Shown here piece by piece: positions 46,552-57,000 of a stretch of 64,000 bases of DNA (its first letter is position 1; every line of letters starts with the position of its first letter). The DNA is from a virus. Both the position numbers and the translations under genes were made by a program. The stretch covers positions 1 to 64,000 of the IMG/VR virus record IMGVR_UViG_3300018875_000004, one strand, 5' to 3'. The notes under the pieces were generated by a model. It did no database searches. It saw only the letters and a list, made by a program, of their open reading frames with translations, and had not been told where the DNA came from.

Positions 46552-47861
46552 TACGCTGCAAACTTCTCCAGGAAGATATTGAACTCAGCCAGATTGCCCG
46601 GAACAAGATCGGCTGGAATAGCATCGTCTTTCTTCAAGAAATCTCTCAGGTAAGGCAAGATGTCGTTATCAGTTTTGATGCCGAGACGCGCCCGATGCTG
46701 GTGGATTTTCTGAATTTCGATTTGATCCCACTGTGCCGGAATGGCGCTTGGCTTCGGCTCTTCAGGAGAAGGAGCTGCAGCAGGTTGTTGTTGCTGGGTT
46801 TGGACCGGCGCGCCAACTGGTTGTGCAGGTTCAGCCTGGAATGCTTGCGGCGTTGCCTCCGCTTGCGGAGTTGCCTGGAATGGCTGCTCCTGCGCACTCA
46901 CGGGTTGCTGGGGCATATTACGCTGATCCCACGCATTGGCTGCTGGTGTGTTTGGCTCATGAGGGTTGAATGGAAACTGATCCTCATGCAGCTCTGGCGC
47001 TTGGTTAAAAGTCCCGTTTGCCTCGTTATTCATATCCTGCGCCCAGTTGCCTTGCTGCTGCGGCTGACCGAAAGGTTGCTGCCCGGCAAAGCCTTGCTGT
47101 GGCTGCTGGAATTGCTGCTGTTGTTCAGGTGTTGGCTGGAAGTACGATTGCTGCTGGTTCGGATCAACGTAAGGCTGACCGAATGTCTGCTGCGGCTGTG
47201 CGTACTGTTCTTGCGGAGCTTGGAAACCGCCTTGAGGTTGACCGTAGCTTTGTTGCTGGCCGTATCCTTGTTGCGGCTGGAAGCCTTGCTGCTGCTGGAA
47301 ACCTTGTTGCTGATCGTATTGCGGCTGCTGCTGGAATTGATACTGTCCGCTCTGCTGCATTTGATCGTATTGGTTCTGCTCGTAATCAGCTTCTGTTTCT
47401 ACTTTGATTTTGGAGTAGATGGATTCCCCTACACCAAATAAGGATGCAGCTTTCACAAGCACGTTGGATGCTGCTGCTTTATATGCGCTGTCTTGGTTGT
47501 CTTTACCGCCGATGGCGATCTTGCAGCCGTACTGCTCACGATGGCCAAGGCCTGGAATAAAGAGATAACCGCGGACGTGATAAACGTAACCATCGAACAA
47601 CCATGTTTTCGTATTGTCCTTATCGAACTTGTAGACTTCTTCTTTCCATTGCTCAATCAATCCGAAGTCCCAGTACGTCATACCAGATACGGCGTTGTCC
47701 AGAATCTGACGAACCGTGTTGACGCCCATGTATTTACCGCCCGGCTTGCCTTTACCGCCTGGCTTCGTTTCCAGCCATTCATCCTTACATTCCTTCAAGC
47801 TATCGCGGATCTTTTTAATCTGATCCAGCTCGGGAAGGTACTTTTCAATTGTCGCTCTCAT
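46551..47861 (-). CDS. Rad52-like annealing protein with a Q-rich tail
   Basis: A 436-residue protein. Residues about 1-165 resemble Rad52/22 single-strand annealing proteins: a helical start, MTYWDFGLIEQWKEEV, the YHVRGYLFIPGLGHREQYGCK strands, and SAYKAAASNVLVKAASLFGVG. Residues about 175-380 are an extreme low-complexity region of Gln, Pro, Gly, Tyr and Phe, like prion-like domains. The last 60 residues are an ordered helical part. It would anneal single strands during recombination. ATG 47861 has GGAGGC upstream; the frame is open to 47921 but without a site. Confidence 0.75.
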   Translation of the reverse strand: MRATIEKYLPELDQIKKIRDSLKECKDEWLETKPGGKGKPGGKYMGVNTVRQILDNAVSGMTYWDFGLIEQWKEEVYKFDKDNTKTWLFDGYVYHVRGYLFIPGLGHREQYGCKIAIGGKDNQDSAYKAAASNVLVKAASLFGVGESIYSKIKVETEADYEQNQYDQMQQSGQYQFQQQPQYDQQQGFQQQQGFQPQQGYGQQQSYGQPQGGFQAPQEQYAQPQQTFGQPYVDPNQQQSYFQPTPEQQQQFQQPQQGFAGQQPFGQPQQQGNWAQDMNNEANGTFNQAPELHEDQFPFNPHEPNTPAANAWDQRNMPQQPVSAQEQPFQATPQAEATPQAFQAEPAQPVGAPVQTQQQQPAAAPSPEEPKPSAIPAQWDQIEIQKIHQHRARLGIKTDNDILPYLRDFLKKDDAIPADLVPGNLAEFNIFLEKFAA

Positions 47862-47930
47862 ATGTTGCCTCCTGTTTGCTGACTGCTTTCTTATTATAGT
47901 CTTCAAAGTAAATTGAAGCAATACTCAAAA

Positions 47931-47944
47931 TGTAACACGTTACA
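47931..47944. promoter_or_regulatory. Palindromic operator, copy 11 (recombinase operon)
   Basis: TGTAACACGTTACA, 5 bp downstream of a - strand TATATT, covering the expected start of the recombinase-primase-helicase transcript. Confidence 0.78.
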
Positions 47945-47949
47945 TTCTT

Positions 47950-47978
47950 AATATAGCATGCTATTTACTTGCGTTCAA
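47950..47978 (-). promoter_or_regulatory. Promoter of the recombinase operon
   Basis: On the - strand TTGAAC (47978-47973), 17-bp spacer and TATATT (47955-47950), followed by operator copy 11. Confidence 0.78.
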
Positions 47979-47989
47979 GAGCAAATACG

Positions 47990-48038
47990 AAAAAACGCAA
48001 GCTATTGGGAGAAAACCCGAGATAGCTTGCGTTTTATT
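47990..48038 (-). terminator. Terminator after the holin genes
   Basis: ACGCAAGCTAT (47995-48005) pairs perfectly with ATAGCTTGCGT (48022-48032); on the - strand it is followed by TTTTTT. It separates the lysis and fibre genes from the replication operon. Confidence 0.85.
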
Positions 48039-48045
48039 GGTTTTA

Positions 48046-48312
48046 TTAAGCTGTCTGCTTTTTAAAGGTGCCGACAAGGTTGTGGAACGAAACCGCGATG
48101 TCGATGGTGATGGCTGCGACCTTCAGCACGAATGCTTTATCGACCGTCAGGTTGAGCGTTGCGGCGAGTTCGGCATACGTCTGACCGACTGTATCCAGAA
48201 CCGCTTGTTTCTTCGCTTCACCGTTGCCTTCGGTTTCAAACAGTCCGACGAGTGTAAATACCAGCTGTACGATCGCTGGTGTCAGTGCCAGGTATTGCAG
48301 TGCCTTTTTCAT
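48046..48312 (-). CDS. Small holin-like or membrane protein
   Basis: An 88-residue protein with a hydrophobic N-terminal segment (residues 5-25), a charged middle and a hydrophobic, amphipathic C-terminal half ending in KKQTA. It follows a holin gene with a 4-bp overlap, so it may be a second holin, an antiholin or a spanin-like partner. Confidence 0.6.
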   Translation of the reverse strand: MKKALQYLALTPAIVQLVFTLVGLFETEGNGEAKKQAVLDTVGQTYAELAATLNLTVDKAFVLKVAAITIDIAVSFHNLVGTFKKQTA

Positions 48313-48812
48313 TCTTGTTTGTCCTCCTGTTTGGTGTCGTTCTTTTGCGAACGATTTGTTTTATTTTCAATCTCTGACTGGACAAACGTGATCACGCTGT
48401 TGGGAATCCATTTCTCCCAGCCTGCGCGAACGGAGTTTGCTGTCAAGCTATTGAATGTGTGGAAGATAAGTCCTGATGTGACAAAGTAAAAGACAACGCC
48501 GGGGGTGTGCAGGACGTAATCGAGCATGTTGGCTGCTGCCGGAAAGCACAGGATAAACAGGGTTCTCAGTACACCGTTAATCCCATATTCAGAACTGTAC
48601 GATCCGTCTTTCTTGGAAGCAGCAATGCCGCTGATCCAATCCATAAAGATGAAGAATGCGTACACGCCAATCATGAGTTTTCGATCCTCTCCACCGCCAT
48701 AGACCAGTTCAATCACGCTTCCGGAAATAGCACCGAGGGTTGCGAACACGGCATGGCCGGTTGTATTAATATTGTCCAGCGAAAGCGTCTTGGTAAATGC
48801 GAAGCGGTTCAT
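48309..48812 (-). CDS. Phage holin (TcdE/BhlA-type, holin family 4)
   Basis: A 167-residue protein with three or four membrane helices. IGVYAFFIFMDWISGIAASKKDGSYSS is the signature region of the toxin-secretion/phage-lysis holin family. It would make holes in the membrane so that the GH25 lysozyme (19.3-20.3 kb) can reach the wall. ATG 48812 follows AGAGGTGAAA. The last 25 residues are very polar and charged, as usual for holins. Confidence 0.85.
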   Translation of the reverse strand: MNRFAFTKTLSLDNINTTGHAVFATLGAISGSVIELVYGGGEDRKLMIGVYAFFIFMDWISGIAASKKDGSYSSEYGINGVLRTLFILCFPAAANMLDYVLHTPGVVFYFVTSGLIFHTFNSLTANSVRAGWEKWIPNSVITFVQSEIENKTNRSQKNDTKQEDKQE

Positions 48813-48826
48813 CGGTTTCACCTCTC

Positions 48827-50065
48827 TTATCGTGAGTAGTTTAGGCGGACCGCATGTAAGCATGGGTTCACGCCGTTGTACATTAGCAGCTTCGTCCGGA
48901 CCCAGATCCGTTCGGCAAACTGCCCTGACCATTCGTTGTTCTTTAGCGGTGTCAGGAAGCCGTCTGCTTCTTCTCTCAGCAGTTCATACTCGAAGACCCG
49001 GCCCTCCATCAGTTGATCCAGGTTGCGGTCGATACCAAACGCGCTACGATTGAGGAAGACATGTTCTACAGACTCGATGTTGTAGATGCCGTCCATATCG
49101 AATGCCGTTAGGATCGTGCCGCCGCCTGGCTCAAACATGGTCAGGTAGACGCCGATCTCCTGCGCTCCAAGGACGAAAACTTTCTTGCCGCCGATATCGA
49201 GAGGGTTCTTCTGAACCAACGTAATCCGCACCTTCTGTACCGGCACGCTCGGGAAGAACCATCGCTTCCGCGGCGAATACTCATTACTGTTTACGGCAGC
49301 CATGTCCGGCTGCACAAAACCCTGGATGGTATTCCAAGCGCTGTTATAATGAATCTCCACATTCTTGATCTGCACGCCGCGTTCCGGATGCGGGTGAACC
49401 TGAAGCATATTGATATTCAGATTGTTGACCAAGTGGCTTGGCAGCTCGATCTCCAGGATGACATCCTCTTGATCGGGGCATTCGGCAATGTTATACGTTA
49501 CCGTGCGGTGCCAGTAGGATTCATTATCGCCATTGAAAGCGTTGAACAGGTTGTTGTCGATGACTTCGCCTTTCGTATTCGTTCGTCCGATCTGGACTTT
49601 GAGTTCCGATGGAACAACGACAGCGCCCGTCTTCTCGTTGATGGTATGCGTCTTTGGAATCTGGTGAATGAGCGGCACCGTTGCGTACCGGTAGTTTAAG
49701 TCCACATCGCAGCGCAGACTGGTTTCTCCGTTCTCCTGGGAGACGTTCGGGTAAACCGTTGTCATGTCCTGCACGAATCCGGTCTTAAAGAAGATCGGGT
49801 CATACGAGCCTGCTGATTCGATTCGATCCATTTGCGCTGCCAACTCCACGACTCTACGCTCAAGCATCATGGCGTAGTTGTGGAGTGCTGTGTTCTCTGC
49901 AAGGACAATCTGATGGGCCTCAGAGAGGTTCTGAATGTTCAGGTTGCTTTGACGATACAGCTCCACAAGCTCCAGATACTTGTCGTCTTCGTTTTTATTA
50001 TAATCCGAGGAAGAAGTAGCGCCCCGGAACTGGGCGCCTCCTGGTTTACTTGTAGGCATTCTCAT
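48827..50065 (-). CDS. Virion structural protein with coiled coil and discoidin-like domain
   Basis: A 412-residue protein. Residues about 25-85 form a coiled coil (trimer-like), after which a beta-rich region contains NLFNAFNGDNESYWHRTV, the typical opening of a discoidin domain. Likely a baseplate or fibre subunit. It overlaps the next gene by 20 bp. Confidence 0.68.
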   Translation of the reverse strand: MRMPTSKPGGAQFRGATSSSDYNKNEDDKYLELVELYRQSNLNIQNLSEAHQIVLAENTALHNYAMMLERRVVELAAQMDRIESAGSYDPIFFKTGFVQDMTTVYPNVSQENGETSLRCDVDLNYRYATVPLIHQIPKTHTINEKTGAVVVPSELKVQIGRTNTKGEVIDNNLFNAFNGDNESYWHRTVTYNIAECPDQEDVILEIELPSHLVNNLNINMLQVHPHPERGVQIKNVEIHYNSAWNTIQGFVQPDMAAVNSNEYSPRKRWFFPSVPVQKVRITLVQKNPLDIGGKKVFVLGAQEIGVYLTMFEPGGGTILTAFDMDGIYNIESVEHVFLNRSAFGIDRNLDQLMEGRVFEYELLREEADGFLTPLKNNEWSGQFAERIWVRTKLLMYNGVNPCLHAVRLNYSR

Positions 50066-51992
50066 AGCTCTGACGTCTCCTCTCTATTTCGGCCAGTCGT
50101 TCATTCATCTGATTCATCCGCTGCGAGGTCGGATATAAGCCCTGCATGGGTGTTTCAGCTACAGCAACGGTTACGGTGTAGTTGACTTCCATCGTCCCAC
50201 TTTGTAATACGTTACGATTTAGCTGGATATATCCGTTTTCGAGCATAAAGTCCCCAGGACTAATGAGTTCTGCTCCATTTAAGGATACCACAAGCCTGCT
50301 GAATGAGCTTTCTTCCACTCCGGGGATCAGGGGATACGCTGCCTGCTCTTTGTGCGTGGTGATTGTTTTTGTTGCAGAATACGTAATATTTTCCGATTCT
50401 GCTCCATTTTCCCCGTGAAACCACGATTTTACTGCAACGTCTTGATTCTTCGTGTGATTTTCAATAAGAATATGATTCAGTCGGATGTCCAAAATCTGCT
50501 CCTGGTGATCGGACAATACCTTCTCGGATTCGCGCTGTCCACGGTAACGGGCATTGCGCTTCATTACATTCGGGTAGTGGTAGTTATCATCCCGGCGCTC
50601 CACGATCTCCAGCTTGTAGCCATCGTCTGCTGTGGCCAGCCAGCGCAGCTCGTAGAAGCGTGTGAGTGATTGCCCTTGGTCATCATTCATAATTGCCTTC
50701 AGGATGATCGTGTATCGTTTGCGGGCATCGTACTCATGCAGTGCAGCGTGTATCTTGTATTCTCCACCGGCTGCAATCGTTACGGTATCCTGGATGCGTG
50801 TGCGGCCGTCCATGTACATAAAGGAGTCGGAGCCGACTTCCACGTTAAAGTCAACCTTCGTCCATGTCGATTCGCCGCTATTTTTGTAGATGAGCAGAAC
50901 GTCATCCTTATTTATCGGATGCTCATTCATCATCAATGAGGGGTTTACCTGAATCCGGTTGCTGTCCAGCCCTACCCATAATTCTATTCCTGGTTTTTTC
51001 TTCGGAGGCTCCACGACGGTAACGATCACGCTATCTTCTGCAGATGAACCTTCGATATTTTCTGCGCGGAAAGTGATGGTGTATGTTCCGAGCCTGTCAA
51101 AGCTCAGCACAGCCTGATCTCCGTTCTGGTTCAGAATCCCTACCCCATCTGGGATACGCCACTGACGCAGGCTGATAGCCACCGCAGAATCGGCTTTAGC
51201 ATCGAGGGTCAAACTCTCCCCTTGATACAAGCGCGTGTTGTCTTGGAGGATATCCGCCGTAATAGGCGCGGGATCGGCAACAATGATGGTGGCTGCTATT
51301 GTGAAATTTTCACCTGTTGAATTTGTCACAGTATACGTGCAGTGGTACGTGCCCGCTTGCTTGAATTTTACAGAGCTGCCCAGGTTGCTGATCGACAGCA
51401 GCGTCATGTAATCTGGGCCGGCATCGTAGAACCAGTTGTAATCTGCGATCGTTGTATCGTCGCCGTGCAGTGTGATTGTGAAGTCCACTGTGCTGCCGAT
51501 GCGAACCCGGGCTTCTGCTGGGTCGATCGTTGCGGTCAGAGGAACGTGCGGCGGCGGTGGATCCCGGTACGGTTCAATTTGATACTCTACATAGTCCTGT
51601 GCTTCCACGTATCCGATATACGGTTTCCGGTAGCGGTAGTCTGCGCGAACCTGCTGGATCGTCTTTCCGTCCACCCAGTTGCCGATGGCCACTTCCAGGT
51701 TGCTGGAGTTCGGGCCATAGCGCACTACGTCCTGCACCCAGCTCTTCACGCCGTTGTCGTAGACGTAAGCGATAGCAAGGATGCTACCAAACTTATTACC
51801 CGGTGCAGACGCTGGTGGCGCAAAGTTAACCATCCGGATCGTCAGGTTGTCTGCGCTTTGAATCTCTGGCACTACACTGTATCCCTCGGATGTGCTGATC
51901 CCGGTGTTACCCAGGACGTCAGCAAAATCCATCTCGTAAGGAAAAACAGCATCGTCATCGAAATAAAATAGAACCTTTTGTATTGTTGGCAT
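50046..51992 (-). CDS. Large virion protein with PKD/Ig-like domains
   Basis: A 648-residue beta-rich protein. Two Ig/PKD-like repeats stand between about residues 150 and 330 (SVKFKQAGTYHCTYTVTNSTG; LSFDRLGTYTITFRAENIEG). The C-terminal part ends in a coiled coil with QRMNQMNERLAEIERRRQ. A near-match to the operator palindrome (50203-50216) inside the gene is probably chance. Likely a fibre or tail-surface protein. Confidence 0.7.
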   Translation of the reverse strand: MPTIQKVLFYFDDDAVFPYEMDFADVLGNTGISTSEGYSVVPEIQSADNLTIRMVNFAPPASAPGNKFGSILAIAYVYDNGVKSWVQDVVRYGPNSSNLEVAIGNWVDGKTIQQVRADYRYRKPYIGYVEAQDYVEYQIEPYRDPPPPHVPLTATIDPAEARVRIGSTVDFTITLHGDDTTIADYNWFYDAGPDYMTLLSISNLGSSVKFKQAGTYHCTYTVTNSTGENFTIAATIIVADPAPITADILQDNTRLYQGESLTLDAKADSAVAISLRQWRIPDGVGILNQNGDQAVLSFDRLGTYTITFRAENIEGSSAEDSVIVTVVEPPKKKPGIELWVGLDSNRIQVNPSLMMNEHPINKDDVLLIYKNSGESTWTKVDFNVEVGSDSFMYMDGRTRIQDTVTIAAGGEYKIHAALHEYDARKRYTIILKAIMNDDQGQSLTRFYELRWLATADDGYKLEIVERRDDNYHYPNVMKRNARYRGQRESEKVLSDHQEQILDIRLNHILIENHTKNQDVAVKSWFHGENGAESENITYSATKTITTHKEQAAYPLIPGVEESSFSRLVVSLNGAELISPGDFMLENGYIQLNRNVLQSGTMEVNYTVTVAVAETPMQGLYPTSQRMNQMNERLAEIERRRQSYENAYK

Positions 51993-52000
51993 ATGCTACC

Positions 52001-54067
52001 TCACTTTGCTTGCAGCTGCAGCCGCATGATCTTCGGTGTAATGTGGGGAATGCTTTCGTCCCGCTTCATCGAAGCCCGGGCTACAACCTGATTATTCTGA
52101 ATAGAGCTATCAATGACTTCATAGACCAGTTGGAAGATGCAGTTGGTCGGCAGGTAGTTTAGGACAACCTGGTTTTCATAGATGGCAAAGTAGTCTCGGT
52201 TGTTTGGCGAGATATTGTAATACAGCGAATGCTCGTCCACGATTTTAAGACTATCCTTATCTGCCCTTACCCGTTTCTCCATCAGGAAGTTAAACTTGCC
52301 AAGCAGGGTTTCATTCGGCAGATTGCTGTCGGCAAAGTCTTGCCGCAGCTGCATATCGCCCCAGTGAAACAGGATTTGAATCTCACTCCAGCCGGCAGCC
52401 AGTGTCAGCGTGACTTCTTCGTTGGATGGCACCATGCGTTTGCCGTCTACATAAACTGCATACGTGCCGATTCGTTTACGGACTCCGGATACCGTCTGAA
52501 TGACAGCCAGGGATAAAGGTTCGACTCTGGCTTCTTCGCTATATACACAAGTTGTAAAGCGATACATATTGTCGGACTTTCCGCCGTTTTCCCGGCGCAA
52601 GCTCAACTGGTTGCCGATTGGAATATAGTCGGTACGGATCATCTCCGGCCGGTTATCGTACTGGGTTTTCCATGCGCTGTTCAGCGGAATCGTGCCGTCA
52701 AACTTCACATACGTCCGCTCTCTTCTCCACTGGTTAATGCCGCGCAGCAGGATTGGATTCTGGATGTCGTCAAAGCTGTCCGGCAGTGTGCCGTCTTTAT
52801 CATCCTTGAGCAGCCGGAACACCTTCATGCCGTTCTTTACTTCCTCTGTCGTTTCTGCTTGTCCGAACTCGATGTTCTTCGATGCTCGTGCGTTGAATGC
52901 CACCGTCTTGGAATACTTCGGTGTGCTGTCTTCTGAGGAGCTGATCGGATACCAGATGAGGTTATCCAGTGCAGTCGTATCATTCGTCAGGGCGACTTCG
53001 TAATCAATCGATGTGCCGAATGGAATATCGTGCGAGGCAGTCAGGGAAACCATGTTGATGTTATCGGAGCTGAAGACGAAAGGCTGCGTGATCATAACCC
53101 CTTCGCTCAGATAACTCTTCTTGGAGATGGAAATGGTTTTAGCACCAAAATAATAATTGTAGACGCCAGCCGAGTTGTCATCGTGGTCTTTCTTCTCATA
53201 CGTAAACTTGATGGCCTTCACCTTCAGCTGGGAGAAGTTCCAGATGGCTCGATCGCTGACAGACTGTTTATTATTCTTTTCCGGAAGCGGCGTAAACGTC
53301 GATCCATCCAGGGAGTACTCCACCTGAATAAGCATTGCCTTTCCGTGGTGGGCGACATATTCCACTTCGTTGATTTCTTCTTGCCCGGCCAGACGGATCG
53401 TAAGCTCTGCCTTCACCGTTCCCGGACTGGTCGTCTTGACCACATGCCACCAGGCGGTATTGACGTTATCATCGAATGCGTTGTTGATCGTCTCGATGGC
53501 CGCCGTCTTCAGGTTCGGCGTGAGCGCGGTAAACGTCGCTTGTGAGCCGTTGATCAGAACCTTATTACTCTGCCTTTGATTTTCTTTCAGTGTGATCTGA
53601 CCGTTATTCAGATCGATGGCCGTCGTGCTGTTCGCGGTATTCACCCGACTGGTATCGATGAAGTCTTCGATTACCGTATCCAGGTAGCTGCTGCCGGCGC
53701 CTGACACAAGCAGAAGCTGGTCAATCTTTTTGGAGAGCGTGGCCAGCTCATGGCTGATTTTATCCCGCTCCGTTTCCGCAAAGTTGAAGTCATTCATAAT
53801 GCGGATGGTTTGGTTAATCGTGGCGTCATACAAGTCGCCAATGTCCTGGTGGATCATCGTCACATTATCATTGTATCTTTCGCTGTCAGACTTCTCTTTA
53901 CGGAGAACCTTGAGCGGCGAAAAGGACGGAGCCCCGGGAGTGTGTTCCCGGAGCCATTGTCCCAAATGATAAGTGATGGTTTGAATACTGGGGTACCGTC
54001 CGCGCTGCAGGTAAGACCTTACGATCTTCTCGACGACGCGGGATAGCTGTGTCTGCCGGATGCCCAT
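52001..54067 (-). CDS. Large virion protein with discoidin domain
   Basis: A 688-residue protein. It starts with a basic helical segment, then a coiled coil (about 80-120), and a discoidin domain at about 180-300 opening with NNAFDDNVNTAWWHV. The remainder is beta-rich. Its plan (helical start, discoidin, beta body) is shared with the 59058 and 60886 genes, so the three are probably paralogues. Confidence 0.72.
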   Translation of the reverse strand: MGIRQTQLSRVVEKIVRSYLQRGRYPSIQTITYHLGQWLREHTPGAPSFSPLKVLRKEKSDSERYNDNVTMIHQDIGDLYDATINQTIRIMNDFNFAETERDKISHELATLSKKIDQLLLVSGAGSSYLDTVIEDFIDTSRVNTANSTTAIDLNNGQITLKENQRQSNKVLINGSQATFTALTPNLKTAAIETINNAFDDNVNTAWWHVVKTTSPGTVKAELTIRLAGQEEINEVEYVAHHGKAMLIQVEYSLDGSTFTPLPEKNNKQSVSDRAIWNFSQLKVKAIKFTYEKKDHDDNSAGVYNYYFGAKTISISKKSYLSEGVMITQPFVFSSDNINMVSLTASHDIPFGTSIDYEVALTNDTTALDNLIWYPISSSEDSTPKYSKTVAFNARASKNIEFGQAETTEEVKNGMKVFRLLKDDKDGTLPDSFDDIQNPILLRGINQWRRERTYVKFDGTIPLNSAWKTQYDNRPEMIRTDYIPIGNQLSLRRENGGKSDNMYRFTTCVYSEEARVEPLSLAVIQTVSGVRKRIGTYAVYVDGKRMVPSNEEVTLTLAAGWSEIQILFHWGDMQLRQDFADSNLPNETLLGKFNFLMEKRVRADKDSLKIVDEHSLYYNISPNNRDYFAIYENQVVLNYLPTNCIFQLVYEVIDSSIQNNQVVARASMKRDESIPHITPKIMRLQLQAK

Positions 54068-54081
54068 TACATCACCTCATA

Positions 54082-57000
54082 TCATGGATATATACTGTTG
54101 TGTTTTTCTTTTCTTATTGTAATGTCGGAGAGCTTCGTTTGACCAGCGCTTTTTAGAAGGATGTCGCATACAGCAACGGAGCCTCCGCTGAAATCCTCTG
54201 CTGCAAGTGGGATAACCTGCAGAACGCTATTGGTTGCTGCATTCACGATCTCTACTTGCGGCAATCGATCCAGCTGCTCTGCTTTTGCCCCTTGGTAGTG
54301 ATTCACGACAAGCGTCAACACCCGGCCGACAAAGCCATCAACGGTAATGATCTCTACCTGGTTGGACCAAGGATCATCCTGCCCTGCTCGGTGAGCCGTG
54401 TAATCATAGTTCAGGTACAGTTTATTGGTGCCTTCCACATAGGATTTATAGTTTGGATACTGTGCATCCGGTGGGGAATTGTAGAATAGATGCTTACTTG
54501 AATCCCGATCGAGGAAAGCATGGAAGTCAAAGTCGGATGCTTCTGTTCCCGGAGCCACACCCCAGCGGAGCCGGAACAGCATGTCGTAGCTGTTTTCGAT
54601 ATTGCCTTCATCCGGAGACGGTGCTGGCGCCGGCACGCTGCAATCGTGTACGTTGATCTGAATCTCCCGAGTCAGTGTTCTGCCATCTGCGCCGGTAGCC
54701 GTGATGATGACCTTGCCGGAGTTCAGCTCACCAGCGTCTTCAGAAATCTGGCCAGAGATGCCTTGCAGCTGGCTGCCGTAGTTACCCATGATATCTACGT
54801 ACTGTCCGCCTGTTGCGTCAGCCATCGGCTTCAGCTGGTTGTATGGCTCACCGCTCATAGGCCCGATGACGTGCAGCTTGATATTATTTTCTTTCAGTTT
54901 ATTAATTGTTTGTGTAACGCCATACACAGAGCGACCATCCCCGTCTTTATCATGAACCGGTGCATCCGTCAGCAGGATATAGTGCCTTGCTGCTCCTGTC
55001 CGGAAGCCGTAGGTCAGTGCGCCATTGGTCGGGTCCATGATCGATTCCAACCCGGATTCGTTCGTGTCGCCGCCGCCGCTGACTGCAATCGACCGCAACA
55101 TACTGATGAAGTTGTCTGCATTGTCGGTCTGGCCAATCTTCACGATCGGCTGCCCGTCATTGACTTCGCTGTACTGGATACAGCCCAGGCGATAGTTTAC
55201 ATTGTCGGCCTGCAGCCTTGAAATGAATACGGCCAGGTTGTCTGCCACTTTGCCGATTGGTGCCGACATGCTGCCGGAGTAGTCGATCAGGAACGTAATG
55301 TCAGCCCTGCCGTTGTCCGTGGTTGTGCCGCCACCGGTACCGAATGCCGATGATGGAATCGTAAAGCGGAAGTCCTCATGTACTTCATCCCCATCTTGGC
55401 TATATACCTGGCTGCCCCGATAGGTCGCTTTGATGTTTGCAACGCTTGGGAACATTTCAGCAAAGCCGCCGATCGTCAGGGAATCCGTATTACATTGTTC
55501 GATAACAGTTGGATTCGAGGATGGCTCCGTAATCTCCAGCTTCGGATCACGCCCTGCGCCTGTCTCAGGGTCAGAGTTGTGAATCGGATCGATGGAGCAG
55601 ACCATATTTGTAAACAGGTCAACGTGCTTACTTACTACGAAGTCTCCTGTCTTGCCGATGATTGGTGCGTTGCTGTAATCGCCGGCTTGCACTTCTGCTA
55701 CCCATGGCAGATTGCTCATGGTCTTCGGCCCGCCGATCATCCACTCCTTCCGTTTTACCCCAGCCGTTTTAAAGTTAATATCCGTTGCCCATGCCGTTTG
55801 TGTCCGGTCATAGTAATCCTTGAAGATGACCCCGATACCGGTCAGCTGGATATTGTTCACGCCGGTTGCGCCCCGGATCAGCAGCGACACGCCTTTGTAG
55901 TAATCCGACCATCCAGCGACCAACCGCACGTCTCCGGCTTTTGTTGGAACCGTCAGCTCCTGGGTGACGAGCCATTCCAGCGGCACGATGTTCGTCTGCA
56001 TCTGATTATCCACGTCGCTGTAGTACTGGAAGATGATCTTGTCCAGCAGCAGGCAGTCTCGCACCGGATTCTTTGTTGGGTCGTATGGCGGCACGTCCGG
56101 GCTGGTTGGGTCATCCGTATTCGGTCCGGCATTCTCCGGATCAATGACGTCTTTGTTAATTGGACACTGGTTCGTCGTGAACTCATTCGGGAACGAGAAC
56201 TTCACGTAGTCCCCTTTGTATCCAAGGGATGGACTCATGCTGTAGTTGCCGTATGCTTTGATCTGCTGAATCCAGCGGCTGTTGTCTTTCTCAGCCGGAT
56301 CGCCAATCATACGCTCACTGTTCTTCACGCCTTCGGACTGGAAGAAGATACTGTTTGCCCATGCCGTTTTTGCATTATTGTGTTCATCCAGATAGTTAAT
56401 CCCGATGGAACTCAGCTGGAATCCGTAGCCGGTATTGTTTCCGCCGTCTCGGAACCATGCGGCAATCGTGTTGTCGTCGCCCCATCCGAACATAGCCGTT
56501 GCACCATCGCCGTTATCGATCTCATACGGCAGCCAGTCGGCAGGGATATCGAACTTCTTAATATCCTGGATGTTGGCATCGTAATACTCGACATGTAGCG
56601 TATCGAACATCAAGCAGTCTCTCACGGTTGGCCCGTTCGGATCGATGGAGCAGTCCTTGATTGTCACCGTCATGCTGTCAGATGCTTCGTTGCCTTCGCT
56701 GTCGTAAGCCTTCACCTCAACCACGAAACTGTCTCCGACTTCCCAATCCAGTGTCGGGTACCGGAAATTGAACGTCTGTTCATACGGCGATGTGGCCATC
56801 CAGAATGGGCTGTGGTATCCATCGATGACAATTGTCTCGCCTGTGCTTTCGATGCTGGCCGTGCTCACAGGACCAATCGACTTCAGGTTCTTGACGTACT
56901 TCTCCATGAAGGCGAACTGCTGCGGGAAGTTGGCTCTCAGGAAACCCGGGTTGATGATATACAGTCTGTAAGCTTCTGCAAAGCCCTCTGCCGGCTGTGT

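Noticed and set aside
50203-50216. Operator copy TGTAATACGTTACG
   Set aside because: It lies deep inside a structural gene, has one mismatch and no nearby promoter, so it is probably chance.
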